A stretch of DNA of 64,000 nucleotides from Dreissena polymorpha (GCF_020536995.1 NW_026273354.1:157501-221500), one strand, 5' to 3'; counted from the first letter of the stretch, positions 47,516 to 59,640 are shown. Notes: generated from the letters alone by a model not told the origin. A program made the numbers and translations.

Positions 47516-47970
47516 TATTTCCCATTTAAAAATAAATATAGTAATTTTATAAAATTTTCGAAATCTTGCATAACTTATCAAATAAAACAAATAGATTATT
47601 TCCAAATAATGTATCCAATACCATTATTATTTATTTATACACTTTTTACAAATATAAACTGTTTTAATGAATAAAATCAATCTTAAATAAAACATAAACA
47701 CATAATAAATTATTTAATGACATAAAAACAATAATAAGATATTGTTAATAATAAGATATTGTTAATAACAAAAACAAACATCAATAGATAAAAAGCACAG
47801 TTATGTTTCAATTGCAAGTAATTTTATGAAAAAAAGAAAGAAATTCTGAGAACATCTTAATATGCTTTTATTAGAACTTCATAAAAATAAAAAAGAATAC
47901 AAATAACTATCCTTAGAAAACAGATATTTGTAATTACTAAATCCTAAACAAACAGCAAAAGATAAAAAAA
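47516..47970. other. Unannotated A-rich sequence
   Basis: Nothing supported. Confidence 0.45.
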
Positions 47971-49403
47971 ATTGTCCAGGAGCAGGGGTGAATTGTCTAG
48001 GGGGTGAATTGTCTCCTCGGGGTGAATTGACATGACGCCTTATCAGTGATTGCTCCGCCCACTTAATCACGTGGCTCAGCGGGAAGAAAACCTAGACAAG
48101 CTTTCACCAAAATGGCTTCTTTGCCTATAGACTGCATATAGATTTACGCGATATTCCGGATGATTTTATGGACTTGTTTAACACCATATTACACTTGTAA
48201 AGGGGTTGATGCAATTTAGTTATTCTGCAAATGCAAAAAAAATATACGATTAAAGAGAACATCAGCTATTTATAACGGGTAAATCGGTACATTAAACACG
48301 CTCCCAAACACTTGCACGCTTACCGAAATCGAACCCGTTATTACGTGTAATGGTGGAATTTGCAATAAATTAACACTTCACCGGTATTTACCCGTGTTAT
48401 TAACAAAATTTTTACCGAAACATTCCCCCCTACCCGTGTATTTGACACGAAATAGCGCTTTATAACTGGGAATTTGGTGAAGTTTTTATGCGCTTTCTGA
48501 CGCCGGGTGGGTACCTCAATCCCACATGTTATTGCGTATAAAAGTGATATTAATCATATTAAACATTGCTTATGGGACATTTATCAATCACTATAATTTA
48601 AAGCGCAAAAACAACACAGTAAATTTGGACATTGTCTGATATAAAATTAGCGTTGTACGAAATGGAATACAGTCAGGCTATTATAAATTAATAAGGCTAC
48701 CAATATCAGACGCTCGCGCAGGTACCGACTTCCCCGAAGTTACCTCATTTATTGGTTAACTAATATCAGTAATAATAACTCTTTTACAATAGCATTTATC
48801 GATACGTCTTTATTAAAATAATAACAAAATGGTTTTCACTTGTTTCTGACACACACAGAAACGCGATTTTTAACGGGGATTTCGTAGTAAAGTTACACGA
48901 ATTGGGTACCAAAATTCTCAATTATTTTACATGCACACGTGACATAATACATACTTAATAATGCTTAGTTATTGCTTATATGACATTTCAAGTTTGTGAA
49001 ATAAATTAATGTTCTATAAAGGGGATCTCGGTAATTCTTGAAGCTTCCACTCGCTCTTGTCAAGACCGCATTGCCTTGTTGGAAATTTCCGCTTTGGAAA
49101 CGAAATAAATTCAATGTCACCAACTAATCTGTCAGGATATCGATTGTCCGAGTTACATAATCCCCATTGACACCGTTTAACCATTTTTAATCGTTTTTTT
49201 AAAGAGGAAAACAAAAGAAACTCGTTGGAATAAAAGTGAACCTTAACATGTAGCTTGTCTAGAAAATGGCGGACAGGTCGTTGCTAACGAGTGCGCCCGA
49301 TTAATCGATCGCTGATTGGTGGATCAATTCTAGTGGGCGGAGCGATCATAGATAAGGCGTCATGTCAATTGTCTTGGGGGTGAATTGTCTCGCTACCGGG
49401 GGG
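47971..49403. mobile_element. GTGAATTGTC-family element, copy B
   Basis: The core (48026-49369) has the same 37-bp inverted repeats as copy A. Outside the core, both ends continue into short tandem units: GGGGTGAATTGTCTAGG and GTCTCCTCGGGGTGAATTG on the left, and the mirrored TTGTCTTGGGGGTGAATTGT on the right. These are the same units seen at the ends of copy C. It has one recognisable coding piece, a THAP-like exon near the right end on the - strand. Copy B keeps the empty site for the hAT in copy A. No full transposase. The superfamily is undetermined. Confidence 0.8.
49014..49214 (-). CDS. THAP-like exon inside element copy B
   Basis: The frame reads MVKRCQWGLCNSDNRYPDRL, then GDIEFISFPKRKFPT and a short decayed end. 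C-x-W-G-x-C-N-S-D-x-R-Y-P followed by F-x-S-F-P-K-x-K is the start of a THAP-type zinc-binding DNA-binding domain as seen in many molluscan transposon-related proteins. The later C-x2-H part is not readable in this frame. THAP domains bind transposon ends in P-type transposases, so this could be the N-terminus of the element's own enzyme. The rest is absent. Calling it from one half-domain is tentative. Confidence 0.45.
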   Translation of the reverse strand: MFSSLKKRLKMVKRCQWGLCNSDNRYPDRLVGDIEFISFPKRKFPTRQCGLDKSEWKLQELPRSPL

Positions 49404-49608
49404 AAGATCAAGGGCAATAGTTTCACAAGTGAAGAAGCTGGCCTTGTCTTCGGTTTTATTTTCAATGCATGTTGCCATAGCGCTATGTTATGACACTGAC
49501 ACAAATAGGAGTTCTTGTGTCACTTTCTGTTTTTATGAAATGGATTTGACTGTTTGCTGCCTTTCGGAACTTGAAATTTGGGCAAAAATATATCCCCTGC
49601 CCCCTTAA

Positions 49609-49784
49609 CCCTTTGCATGCTGGGAAATTTGTCGTCTGCTAAAATGTCGTCTGCTGAATTTCTAAAATTAGCATTTTCTTTGATTTTTTTCAAAGAATAC
49701 TATCAGAATAGCAAACAGTTTGGATCCTGATGAGACGCCACGTTTTGCATAGGCCTTTAAAATTCGGTTCCCGCACTGAAAGGG
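49609..49784. mobile_element. TTAA-flanked MITE (piggyBac-like), copy 2
   Basis: This is an inverted relative of 8258-8461: CCCTTTGCATGCTGGGAAAT at the left, GCACTGAAAGGG at the right, perfect TTAA on both sides (49605-49608, 49785-49788). Part of the internal palindrome is lost. Confidence 0.85.
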
Positions 49785-51257
49785 TTAATGAATGTTATCC
49801 ACTTTTATAATTGATTTTTTTGTTGTTTGTATTGAATGAATTTACTACAACAAAAATTTTGTTGGTCAAATGTTGAAAAAAATCAATTAATTGAACAATG
49901 ATGAAATTATTCACATACTTAAGTGTCGTTACAGTACTGTAGATTTCGTCTGTGTGGTTAATCAAGTGTATCTACTGTAGATTATTTTTAATTTATTGAA
50001 CATCATTTTTTCACACCTGATGATGTTTACGTCTGCTGCATCTTTTAGGCTTGAAAGCCGCAGGTTGTGAACAAATGTGTGCATGTGTGCATATATTTTA
50101 TTTTTTAGTTCCTTCCTCACCTGAATAATTACATGACAGTGTGTGATGATGAATATGTATTATCATGCTTATGACAATGTGTTGACCTGGAGCTCCTGCA
50201 GTTAAGACTCAAAATGTGGGAAGAATTTTCAATATTAAGAGCTTAATTCTATGCATTAATCTCTGACTCACTGAAAAACATATTTTAAAGTTGACATGGT
50301 CATGTGCCATGTGGATCAACCAGAGTACCTATGTTTAGCTCCACCTATATTGTATTGTTACCTCCGAAACAATTTACATGGACCCTGGTCCCAGAATGGA
50401 AATTGAATACTGGTTGCTGGTGTGACTGCACCAAATTGGCCTTTATTATCAGGCGATCAATTACTTGTAAATGAAAATCTACGGTGGAAACTTTTTCGCA
50501 TTATAATTATTATTGTTACAGTTAAATGTAAGTTGTGTCAATACCATCAGTGAATTCGTAGAAATATGGGATATTACGTAACCAAATGCATTGATGGTGT
50601 GCACATCACAATTTTAGCAAGAAAAGATTTTTCAGATACCAAATAGACAATTTTATGTGTTAAGTTTCTTTTTGATAAATTAATGCAGTTGTTTTTTACT
50701 AACAATATAATATCACCACTATTGAATGCCCATAATCTATGAGCTGTTAGTTTGTTAGTTTCCATTTTTATTTAATGTCATTTATTAATTAAAAAAATCC
50801 AAATAGTGCCTTATGCCCTCTTAAATACATGCATCCAGTCTTATCTTATTTTGTCACCTTAGACCCCTAGAGAGCACAGTCACCCACGGTTTATTAGATT
50901 ACAATCAGTAACACAGTAACTGATAAGCTGAAGGACACACTCCACACAATTATCTTATTATCTCCAGGTCAAACAATCTTGAGATTTGAGGGTTTTTTAT
51001 TAATTTTAAATGAAGACGAAATAAGTTGTTTTTTTATTGAGGAAAACAAGTATTATAATAATTGTTTTAAACAATGTGTTGGCATGGTAAATCTATCAGT
51101 TGTATTTGATTTAATTATTGAGAACAATGGGCTAATGAATCTGCAGATTAATTTCACAAAGACAATATTATCAGTTTTAAATACATAGTTTTATTTGTTT
51201 TTAATACTACTGGCAATCTTCTTAGTTTTTTACTTCAAATCCTTACTTTTTGTTTAT
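49785..51257. other. Unannotated AT-rich sequence
   Basis: No supported gene. Frames at 50574-50765 and 50979-51188 show no domain. Confidence 0.5.
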
Positions 51258-51491
51258 CCCTTTACCCCTTAGATACGTATTTTGACGCATTTGTAGTCAC
51301 TTAGAAAGTTATATTTAATTCAAGACCTTTCTTACTAGATCCAAGTTTTAAAGGCTTCATTTCCAACCCTTAGATACTGATGAGCAGCAAACAGCATAAA
51401 TCCTGAACAGCCTGCGTTTTATTCACAGGCTGTTCTGAAGTTATGCTGTTTGCACATAGCCACTTCCACTTTGCTTTTGTGTGGGAAAGGG
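51258..51491. mobile_element. MITE with internal AGCAGCAAACAGCATAA hairpin
   Basis: The left end is CCCTTTACCCCTTAGATAC and the right end GTGGGAAAGGG followed by TTAA. The interior has AACAGCATAAATCCTGAACAG/CTGTTCTGAAGTTATGCTGTT, a long internal palindrome. The left TTAA has changed to TTTA. Another piggyBac-like TTAA MITE, different from the 8258/49609 family. Confidence 0.7.
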
Positions 51492-51510
51492 TTAAACAAG
51501 TGTTATATTT

Positions 51511-52388
51511 TTATGCTTCCCGAAATAAAATTTTGGCGGAGCATATAGTGGCCAGTTTGTCCTTCCTTCCTTCCTTCTTTCCGTCACACTTTTGTTACGG
51601 TTTCTCATAGCGCCTTCAACACTTTACCGATCTCTTTCATATTTGGCATATAGGTACCTTGCATGGACCTCTACCTTTTGATGAGGTTTAAGGTCACTGG
51701 GTTCAAGGTCAAGGTCACCGAGGCTAATAATAGATTTTCTGTCACGCTTTTGTTACAGTTTCTCATAGGGCCTTCACTACTTTACGGATCTCTTTCATAT
51801 TTGGCATGTCTAAGGTACCTTGCATGTACTTCTACCTTTTGATGAGGTTTGAGGTCACTGGGTTCAAGGTCAAGGTCACAGAGGCCTAATAATATATTTT
51901 CTGTCACGCTTTTGTTACAGTTTCTTATAGGGCCTTCACTACTTTACTGATCTCTTTCATATTTGGCATGTAGGTACCTTGCATGGACCTCTACCTTTTG
52001 ATGAGGTTTGAGGTCACTGGGTTCAAGGTCAAGGTCACCGAGGCTAATAATAGATTTTCCGTCACGCTTTTGTTACAGTTTCTCATCGGGCCATCCGCCT
52101 TCACTACTTTACCGATCTTTTTCATATTTGGCATGTAGGTACCTTGCATGGACCTCTACCTTTTGATGAGTTTTTAGGTCACTGGGTTAAAGGTCAAGGT
52201 CACCGAGGCTAATTATATATTTTTCCGTCACACTTTTATTACAGTTTTTCATAGCGCCTTCAATATTTTACTGATCTCTTACATATTTGGCATGAAGGTA
52301 CCTTACATATATAGACCTCTACCTTTTGATGACGCTTGATGTCATTTGCGGTCAAGGTCACCGAGGCTAATAATAGATTTTTTTAGGT
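51511..52388 (+). repeat. Head-plus-GGTCA tandem repeat element 2
   Basis: The head ATGCTTCCCGAAATAAAATT...GGCGGAGCATATAG with TCCTTCCTTCCTTC is followed by five units of ~160 bp. Each unit has CTTTTGTTACAGTTTCTCAT, TTTCATATTTGGCATGTAGG, ACCTTGCATGGACCTCTACC and GGGTTCAAGGTCAAGGTCAC. The fifth unit is degenerate. Non-coding. Confidence 0.9.
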
Positions 52389-53745
52389 GGTTATTAACAC
52401 ATAGATTGACAAAGCGCATCATCGGGGAGCAATCCATCGCTTTCAACGATACTTGTTGTTAGGAGTTTACTAAGGAGTTATAATGCTAGGGTTAAAAATG
52501 ATTGAAAAAGTACCAAACAAATATTTGTGCAAATGGGGTGTCACTGGGCCAATTGTTGTACTGCTCATTTGGCACTTTACAGTAAAACTTGTTGTTCAAT
52601 GTCATAAGTTGGCAGTCATTTAGTCCAGCCCAAAAAAGGGACCTTTTACACAATTCAATATTCAGTATCATAATTTAAGATTCAATGTGACAGACTTTCA
52701 ATTGATTTAAGGGCTTCTAAATGCTCACACCTCACATCAAAGATGATAAACAGTCTCTGGAAAAACCACAATGGGATTTCAATCAGGCAACATTCATTTT
52801 AATTTGTTCCCAGCATTTCATAAGCACTTTTTATATTGATCATTAAATTGTTCATCATAATCCATATATAAACATTTAAAATGTATTTACAATTTCTTTT
52901 GAACATTCTCTCCAAATGCTTTGTGACACGATTTCCAATATTCTATCAAAAATTGTGTTTTTGTTTTGTCTCTTTTTAATTCACCCTAGGGTGTGATGAA
53001 GATACAAAAAAGTATGTCAAGGGAAGCTCTGATTTTCTCATTAATTATTTCAAGATAAAAGAGTTGTACATTTCATGCAAATTAAATATGCTTCAAAACA
53101 TTAAGGGTATTGCACATGCTTGATAATAGTTTCTTTGTGTCTCACATCACTGAAGCACAAGCTGCTATCTACTGTTGTGCAAATGTCAAATTATAATCTA
53201 ACTTTCATTTTTACCTGAAGTATTTAGTACAAATACCATTTCATAATTATTTGATGAGTTGATAAATCTTTTTACCTGAGAAATGGGGTTATATTTTCAA
53301 TAAGTTGCCAGTAGCAGACATGGGGTAATCATAATTGTTAATCTGTTATCATCATGATTATTAATTGATTACTTTTTTCATTAATCATGGATTGATCATT
53401 AATTATAGCTTTTGTATTACTTAAATAATAATTTTATAGATTACCTCTACAAGAGGTCATTACTCATTATTATTTTATGATTATGATTACTTTTGACCAA
53501 AAAGCAGATTCAATTTCAATTCATGAAGACAAATGACACATTAACAACATCAGACACTTGCCAACTTCTCATGTAGTTAATTACTCAAGTGGTGTAGATC
53601 TCTGATAGCTCTCGGTCCGAGGGGTATTTAAAGGGATTAAGTCTGAACAATAGTTCTTATTTGGAACTTGCCTACAACTGTTTTTTCCGCTAATTTACAT
53701 GAGGTACAAATAAAATTGACCTAGATCCACGGGAATGCGTATTGT
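52389..53745. other. Unannotated AT-rich sequence
   Basis: No gene or clear repeat; an ATTAATCAT/GATTA-rich patch at 53330-53490 is low-complexity. Confidence 0.5.
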
Positions 53746-54240
53746 TATTCCCCCTACAGGTGAAAATGGAGGGGACTTATGGTTTTTGCTCTGTCTGTCA
53801 GTCAGTCAGTCAGTCACACTTTTCTGGATCCTGTGATAACTTTAAAAGTTCTTCATATTTTTTCATGAAACTTGAAAATATGGATAGATGGCAATATGGA
53901 GATTATGCACGTCACTTCATTTTGTTCCTACGTCAAGAATTCTGGTTGCGATGGCAACAAATAGATTAGAAATATTGCTGAAAATAGTGGATCCTGCGAT
54001 AATTTTTAAAGTTCTACATATTTTTTCATGAAACTTGAAACATGGATAGAAGGCAACATGGAGATTATGCATGTCAATTCATTGTGTTCCAATGTCAATA
54101 ATTCTGATTGGTATGGCAACAAATAGACTAGAAATATTGCTGAAAATGGTGGAGTTTCATCAGTATTGGACTTATATTGCTTGGAAATAGTCTTGTTCAA
54201 ACTAAGTAAGTACGGTACCAGAATATTCATGTGACACTAG
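53746..54240 (+). repeat. Head-plus-tandem repeat element 3
   Basis: A head with CCCCCT...GGAGGGGACTTATGG and CTGTCAGTCAGTCAGTCAG is followed by two ~170-bp units. The units share GGATCCTGYGATAA, CATATTTTTTCATGAAACTT and ATGGCAACAAATAGA...TTAGAAATATTGCTGAAAAT. They have the same architecture as the other heads but lack the GGTCA motif. Confidence 0.8.
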
Positions 54241-54606
54241 GGTCATAATGGTAAAAAGTTTATTGTACCTAACGATTAGTGGAGTTCCGAATACAGTCTA
54301 TTGCATTGATGATCTGCATTTATGCAAAAAATAAGTGTTGGAGCTTAATTAGGTGTGGGAACAGTTAAGTAATCAGTCAAATAATTGATTTCATGAGAAT
54401 TTTAGTGAACCATGTTAACCCATGTATACAAGTTACATTTTGAAAAAGCAATTCATGCAACTTCTGCACCAGTGGAGAGACTCTGGCATTTTCTTTCCTT
54501 TCTGATAGAAGTTGAATGAGTGACCGCACTTTTCAAATGCCCATGAACATCAAATGCAATAATCGTGCAGTACCATGCATCTTTCTTTTTTGTGCAAGTT
54601 AATAGG
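54241..54606. other. Unannotated sequence
   Basis: Nothing recognised. Confidence 0.4.
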
Positions 54607-54614
54607 ATAAGAAT

Positions 54615-55094
54615 TAAGGGTGTCACGGTACTCTGTGGGACGGTATATCGTAATAGTCTCCTCTCAGAACGGTGCATGATACGCCTTCGAGTGCGTATGG
54701 TACGGTACAGCATTTTTCATATGCGCCAACGTGCCAAGTAAACTTTAAATGTTTGGATGTTGTAACAATACGCGGCAAGAAAGATTCCATTGGCGCAATC
54801 AATAAAATATGTGGCACAGTAATTGGATAAATGTTAACGGAAATTCTCCCAATATCATCTCATATCACATTTTTAAATGACAAATTTTGTAATCATGAAT
54901 TTAAAATAAAATAACATTTTTACAAATTAAAGAAATGAATGTATGTAGAGGTCTTTAAATAAAATTGAAAAAATGGTTTAAAATGGTTTGTATGTTGTTT
55001 CCATCTGACAATACGTATCCCGTTACGTATTGTATCGTACACACTGTACCGCGATACGTATAGTAATGAAGGGGAGCGTATCATGACACCCTTA
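54615..55094. mobile_element. Non-autonomous hAT MITE
   Basis: Inverted termini TAAGGGTGTCA and TGACACCCTTA are flanked by a perfect 8-bp target duplication ATAAGAAT (54607-54614 and 55095-55102). Inside each end lie runs of ACGGTAC/GTACGATAC-type sequence. No coding region; frames at 54453-54817 on - are shadows. The 480-bp length and duplication size identify a hAT MITE. Confidence 0.9.
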
Positions 55095-55102
55095 ATAAGA
55101 AT

Positions 55103-55983
55103 ACGATTTTTTTATATAGATGAACAGTGGTTGATAAAGGGTCTAGAAGCCCAAATATTATTAAATGCATGAATTAATACATTTGTAATCAATTTGATCA
55201 CTTTGGTTGAGATTACCAATTAATAATATATCAATGAAAAAAACATTAATCATGTTAAAAAATAAGTTAAAATCATTAATTTCATTGATTTTTTTTTTCG
55301 AGTAATTGACCACATGTCTGCCCAGTTGCAACTGAGAGTAACATTCTTTTGTGACATAGACATTTTGCTTCACTTCATTATAAGAGCTATCACACTGCAG
55401 TTTATAAATTAACTGATAAGATAAGCTATTGGGGGACATCACCGACCCCAGTAGACAGATTATCTCCAGAGCCAATTAAATATGCAGGTTTTGTTTTTTG
55501 CTATAATTAGCACATGCTTAACAGTTACATGTATATGTTTCAATTGTACTTTCTCGTGGAAGCTGTCTTAGCCAGCTTTTTACCTTACCTGACCTTTGTA
55601 AGACAGACTGTCCAATAAAATTTCCTGCGGCTAGACACAAATAAAGACACTTCATTTATTCCATTGGCTGATTTGAGCGATATATATATATGGTATGTCA
55701 ATAAAAGATTCTTATTGTGTTTTCAACAATATCCTGAAAATATTATTTTTGATTATTTCACCATATTGACGTTGCCAAATGTGTGGGGAATGCTTGCAAA
55801 AAAATAATGATGTTATAATATATTATACATTTTGGGAAGTAATTTAAGTATTTCTTTGCATCAATAGAAAATAACATAAAATAATGACCACTTAAACATT
55901 AAAATTATTGAAATCCGAACAAGATGTAGCCCCCCTCCCTAGCAATTGCTGTGAGGGGTAACAAACACCTGGACATTAAACCC
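55103..55983. other. Unannotated AT-rich sequence
   Basis: No supported feature besides a short TATATATATATA run near 55681. Confidence 0.45.
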
Positions 55984-56000
55984 GGGGGGGGGGGGGGGGG
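55984..56000. repeat. Poly-G run (17 G)
   Basis: An uninterrupted run of G in an AT-rich context; length may be unreliable in sequencing. Confidence 0.9.
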
Positions 56001-56027
56001 TTGTTCCGCTGAGACTTGCGAAATGTG

Positions 56028-56215
56028 ACCCATTTTTATACTGGAACTCTGATAAAGTACACCCATTTTGATATACAAGATTATTTTTTAAAGCATACCC
56101 ATTTGTATACGATACCATTGAGAATGTGGACCCATTTCAATACCCATTTCAATACAAGAAGTTTTATGGACCCAATTAAATACTATAATATTTGATAAAG
56201 TGGACACATTTCATA
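56028..56215. repeat. Degenerate ACCCATTTNNATAC repeat
   Basis: ACCCATTTTTATAC, ACCCATTTTGATATAC, ACCCATTTGTATAC, ACCCATTTCAATAC and similar recur every ~35-50 bp, with GATAAAGTGGACAC-like spacers. Confidence 0.65.
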
Positions 56216-56320
56216 CTTGAATTTAAATTTCTGTCATATCAATACAGTATACTTATTGAATTTGCTATGATATCTTTAACGCTACTGAAATTTACTTTTT
56301 GACACCCATTTATATGGTGT

Positions 56321-56436
56321 GCGGTAAAAATGCCAGAGGTAAAAATGCCATAGGTAAAAATGCCAGAGGTAAAAATGCCAGCGGTAAAAATGCCAGAGGT
56401 AAAGTGGTAAAAATGCCATAGGTAAAAATGCCAGAC
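56321..56436. repeat. 15-bp AGGTAAAAATGCCAG minisatellite
   Basis: Seven near-perfect 15-bp units, with one irregular AAGTGGT insertion. Confidence 0.95.
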
Positions 56437-56473
56437 GTTATATAGTAAAACAGATTTTTGAGCAATATTTTTT

Positions 56474-56870
56474 AAGGATATTGAGTATTGTACGGAAACA
56501 TTTTTTTTTTATTGAACATGTTGTTAATGGTTGGGAATTTGTGTTTCTTTGATGAATCGGTCATTAACGAAAACTTGTTAAATTCATTGTAAAAGGATAT
56601 TGAGTATTGTACGGATACATTTTTTTAATTAAACATGTTGTTTGAGAATAATGTGTCAGTAATACATGTTATTTTATATTGTATTCTAAAGATTCACATG
56701 CTTTTTTAAGAAATGAAAGATTCAAATGTGTCTTATTCATATTGTTTCTGTGTCTTAAATGTGTCTTATTTATATGTGACTACGTGCTTATTTTTTGAAG
56801 AAATGAAAGATTCATATGTGTCATATTTGTATTTTATCCATGTCTTAAATGTGTCTTATTTAAGACTACA
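56474..56870. repeat. Two local tandem duplications
   Basis: AAGGATATTGAGTATTGTAC plus flanks occurs at 56474-56530 and 56593-56645. Then AAGAAATGAAAGATTCA...TGTGTCTTATTTAT occurs twice within 56709-56865. Both are short diverged duplications. Confidence 0.75.
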
Positions 56871-57912
56871 GGCTATACCGCCAGTGCGATGCAATAGATC
56901 TTATTTTTTAATCTCCACTTTCACACTGAGCGCTGTCTTTAATAAGGCTACCTCTATTTCAAGGACAGATTACTGAAAACTAAATAAAAAGTACAACGGT
57001 GATGTTGATCCATGTTGATGTTGATTCTAGCTAGATCATATTTAAGTAAATTATATTAGTTCTGAATTATACAATTGCGTATGCTATGCTTAGAATATAT
57101 AGACATTTATTAACATTTATTAACTGTACTGATATCCACATCAAATAATGATTTTACCTGTATTATTTGCCATTGAACGCGTATTTAAAATAAGAATGGT
57201 AAATAAAACGGATGCTTGCAATAATTGTCATTAACTTTTTCAAACGGTATAAATATAAGACAATGGTAGAGCGTTTACTATTTATTAAAGTTTTTTTAAG
57301 GTACACAACAATTTAGCAATAAATGAAATCAGTTATTTTGGCAGTAAATCCAATTTTTCCAGTACAGTAGCCAGGTGCCTGTGTATTGAGCTAATAAGAT
57401 AGTGATCAACACAGCAGGTTGCTAATACACAGTGTAGACTTCCCCTGACTTTGATTCGAGCACAATAAATCCCAATATTATAAAATTAACAGAACAGAAC
57501 AGCGAGTTTATTTGCGACATAAGCATATACAGCTAAACATCAAACTACCATAATAATAAATACACAATACACATGCATCAAAATAACACCAAAAATATGT
57601 TTATGCATTTTGTACAAATATATGACTTGTGAGAATGTGTGATGTAAGAGAAAGCTCTTTCTGTTTTAACAAAGTTAAGTGAATTTTTAAAATCCGCAAT
57701 TGATAAAGAAAAAAATACAGTTAGATGTTATGTACACAATTTTAGTTGTGGGGGGAAAATTTACTCTCTAAAAAATCTTTATATTATCTGCTCTAAGTTT
57801 AAATGCTGTAATTAGCAAGACGTATCAATACATGCCTCATTTAATAATCAATCTATTATGCATTTATATATAAGCAAATTTCTGATTTCAATAGTTTTAT
57901 GGTTTCCCATGT
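56871..57912. other. Unannotated AT-rich sequence
   Basis: Nothing supported. Confidence 0.5.
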
Positions 57913-57916
57913 TTAT

Positions 57917-58065
57917 GCCCCCTTCAAAGAAGAGGGGGTAGATTTTTTGTACATGTCGGTCAGTCCGTCCGTCCACCGAATGGTGATGTATATCATTTGA
58001 TGTATATCAAAGTTATAATGGCAGACACAGTATGGTGCCAGATAAGAGATTAGCCCTCCCCAATT
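57917..58065 (+). repeat. Truncated repeat head (element 4)
   Basis: ATGCCCCCTTC...GAGGGGGTAGATTTTTT followed by GTCGGTCAGTCCGTCCGTCC is the head seen in the other arrays, without the tandem units. Confidence 0.65.
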
Positions 58066-58455
58066 AAATCAACTTTTTATAATAATTTAAACATTTATAA
58101 TTTGACTTCATTCTCATTCACAATCTTACTTTGTGTAAATTAGTATAAATAATGGTTTGTTTATTTTGTGTAGTTAAAATCATCGAAGAATGTGCTTAAT
58201 TAAAAAAGTGCTTCAGTTTTATAAGTTAAGGAAAGTTTTAATAAATTAATCATTTAATATATGATTTAATTTATAAATTTAGTTTTTAAACAAGAGTCAT
58301 TTAATAATTAAGATAAGAATTTAATTAATAATTAAATTTTAATGCATTGATCAAGGAATATTAAATCTAAGAATTTAATTTAAAACAGGTGCTTGTTGAT
58401 CAATTTATAATATAGGAAGATAATTAAATAAGGTGTCTTAGCTCAGGTAATATTA
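58066..58455. other. Unannotated AT-rich sequence
   Basis: Nothing supported. Confidence 0.45.
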
Positions 58456-58459
58456 AATA

Positions 58460-58515
58460 CCACACAATACCTGGAAATAAGACAGCATTTTGTCTTATTA
58501 CCAGTTATTGTGTGG
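58460..58515. repeat. Short near-perfect hairpin, 25-bp stem
   Basis: CCACACAATACCTGGAAATAA plus GACA (58460-58484) pairs with 58491-58515 at 23 of 25 positions around a 6-nt loop GCATTT. It is the right size for a small-RNA precursor but could be a tiny MITE. No other feature supports a gene. Confidence 0.6.
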
Positions 58516-58890
58516 TGTAAATGGTGGATTGGTTGTTTATTGTCTTTCTGTGTTCATTTGCTGAAATATGACAATGAATTTATAAAAATGAAGCTCATTC
58601 TATTACAAGAAAAGGAATTTTGTATAATGGAAGAGTTTTTAAGTTACAATATTCATGTAACACACATAAATCCTATTTTAAAGGTAACTGGCCGTCAACT
58701 GCAGTAGTCTGTTGTATCTTATGGAGAAATTGCCATTATTACATTATGCAGTAACAAGTCAACTAAACAGCCTGAATGTTGTTGGGTTAAAATGGTTAAA
58801 ATGCTGATAGAAAGAAAAAGAATTCACATATGAAACATTATAAATTGCATGCTTATGTGCCTTCTTTATAAATTCCATGAGGCCTTTATA
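58516..58890. other. Unannotated sequence
   Basis: Nothing supported. Confidence 0.4.
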
Positions 58891-59150
58891 TTTTATGCCC
58901 CCGGTAGGGTGGCATATAGCAGTTGAACTGTCAGTATGTCAGTCTGTCCGTCCGTCCGAAAAAAAATTAACGTTGGCCATAACTTTTGCAATATTGAAGA
59001 TAGCCACTTGATATTTGTCATGCATGTATCTCATGAATCCGCACATTTTGAGTGGTGGAAGTTCAAGGTCAAGGTCATTCTTCAAGGTCAAAGGTCAAAT
59101 TGCGGCACAGTAGTGGGCATTGTGTTTCTGATGAACACATCTCTTGTTTT
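58891..59150 (+). repeat. Head-plus-GGTCA element 5 (single unit)
   Basis: The head ATGCCCCCGGTAGGGTGGCA and GTCTGTCCGTCCGTCC is followed by one unit (TTTTGCAATATTGAAGATAG, TGATATTTGTCATGCATG, CACATTTTGAGTGGTG, TTCAAGGTCAAGGTCATTC). It ends TGTGTTTCTGATGAACACAT then CTCTTGTTTTAT. It is the closest to a complete minimal copy and matches the array at 62180-62996. Confidence 0.85.
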
Positions 59151-59223
59151 ATCTAAATTTAGAATAGCATATAATACATTTCATATTATTTGGTGTTCAT
59201 CTGATATGCTCATTTGTATTTTC

Positions 59224-59640
59224 AGTTTGGCCAAGCCCAGGAGGGAGTGACTGAGTTATGGGGTGCAGAAGAAGCACAAGCCATCTCGACATGATGAATC
59301 ATCCCCAACAGCGCTTGAGGATGGTTTCTTGCTCGATGAGGATGAATCCATAACTGAGAACTGAGGATGATACTTCTCTCAACACTGCATTGTATGAAGA
59401 CAAAGCAACTCAGTGTGGTTAGTCATCGTCAACAACAGAACCAGACTCAGCTGACGTTGGAGACTGTCAAGTTGAGATCACTGTGCCTATCAGGGTTGAG
59501 TGTTACATACTGAACGAAGTGATCCAAAGCAATTTATTGTCAATACGCACGCTAGAGACCTGGACATTCGCTTTTTACATTCAGATCAAAGCATGGCAAA
59601 ACATATTTAAGGATGAAAGTATGTGTTAATGAAGCAGGAC
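59224..59640 (+). pseudogene. Decayed exon of a THAP/transposon-type gene
   Basis: After a TTGTATTTTCAG acceptor-like sequence, broken frames give KKHKPSRHDESSPTALEDGF then LLDEDES. In another frame they give EDDTSLNTALYEDKATQC and SADVGDCQVEITVPIRVECY. The S-P-T-A-L-E-D and D-K-A-T-Q-C blocks resemble the acidic linker that follows the THAP domain in molluscan transposon-derived proteins. This is from memory and not certain. Several stops and frame changes show it is dead. No partner exon was found nearby. Confidence 0.35.
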
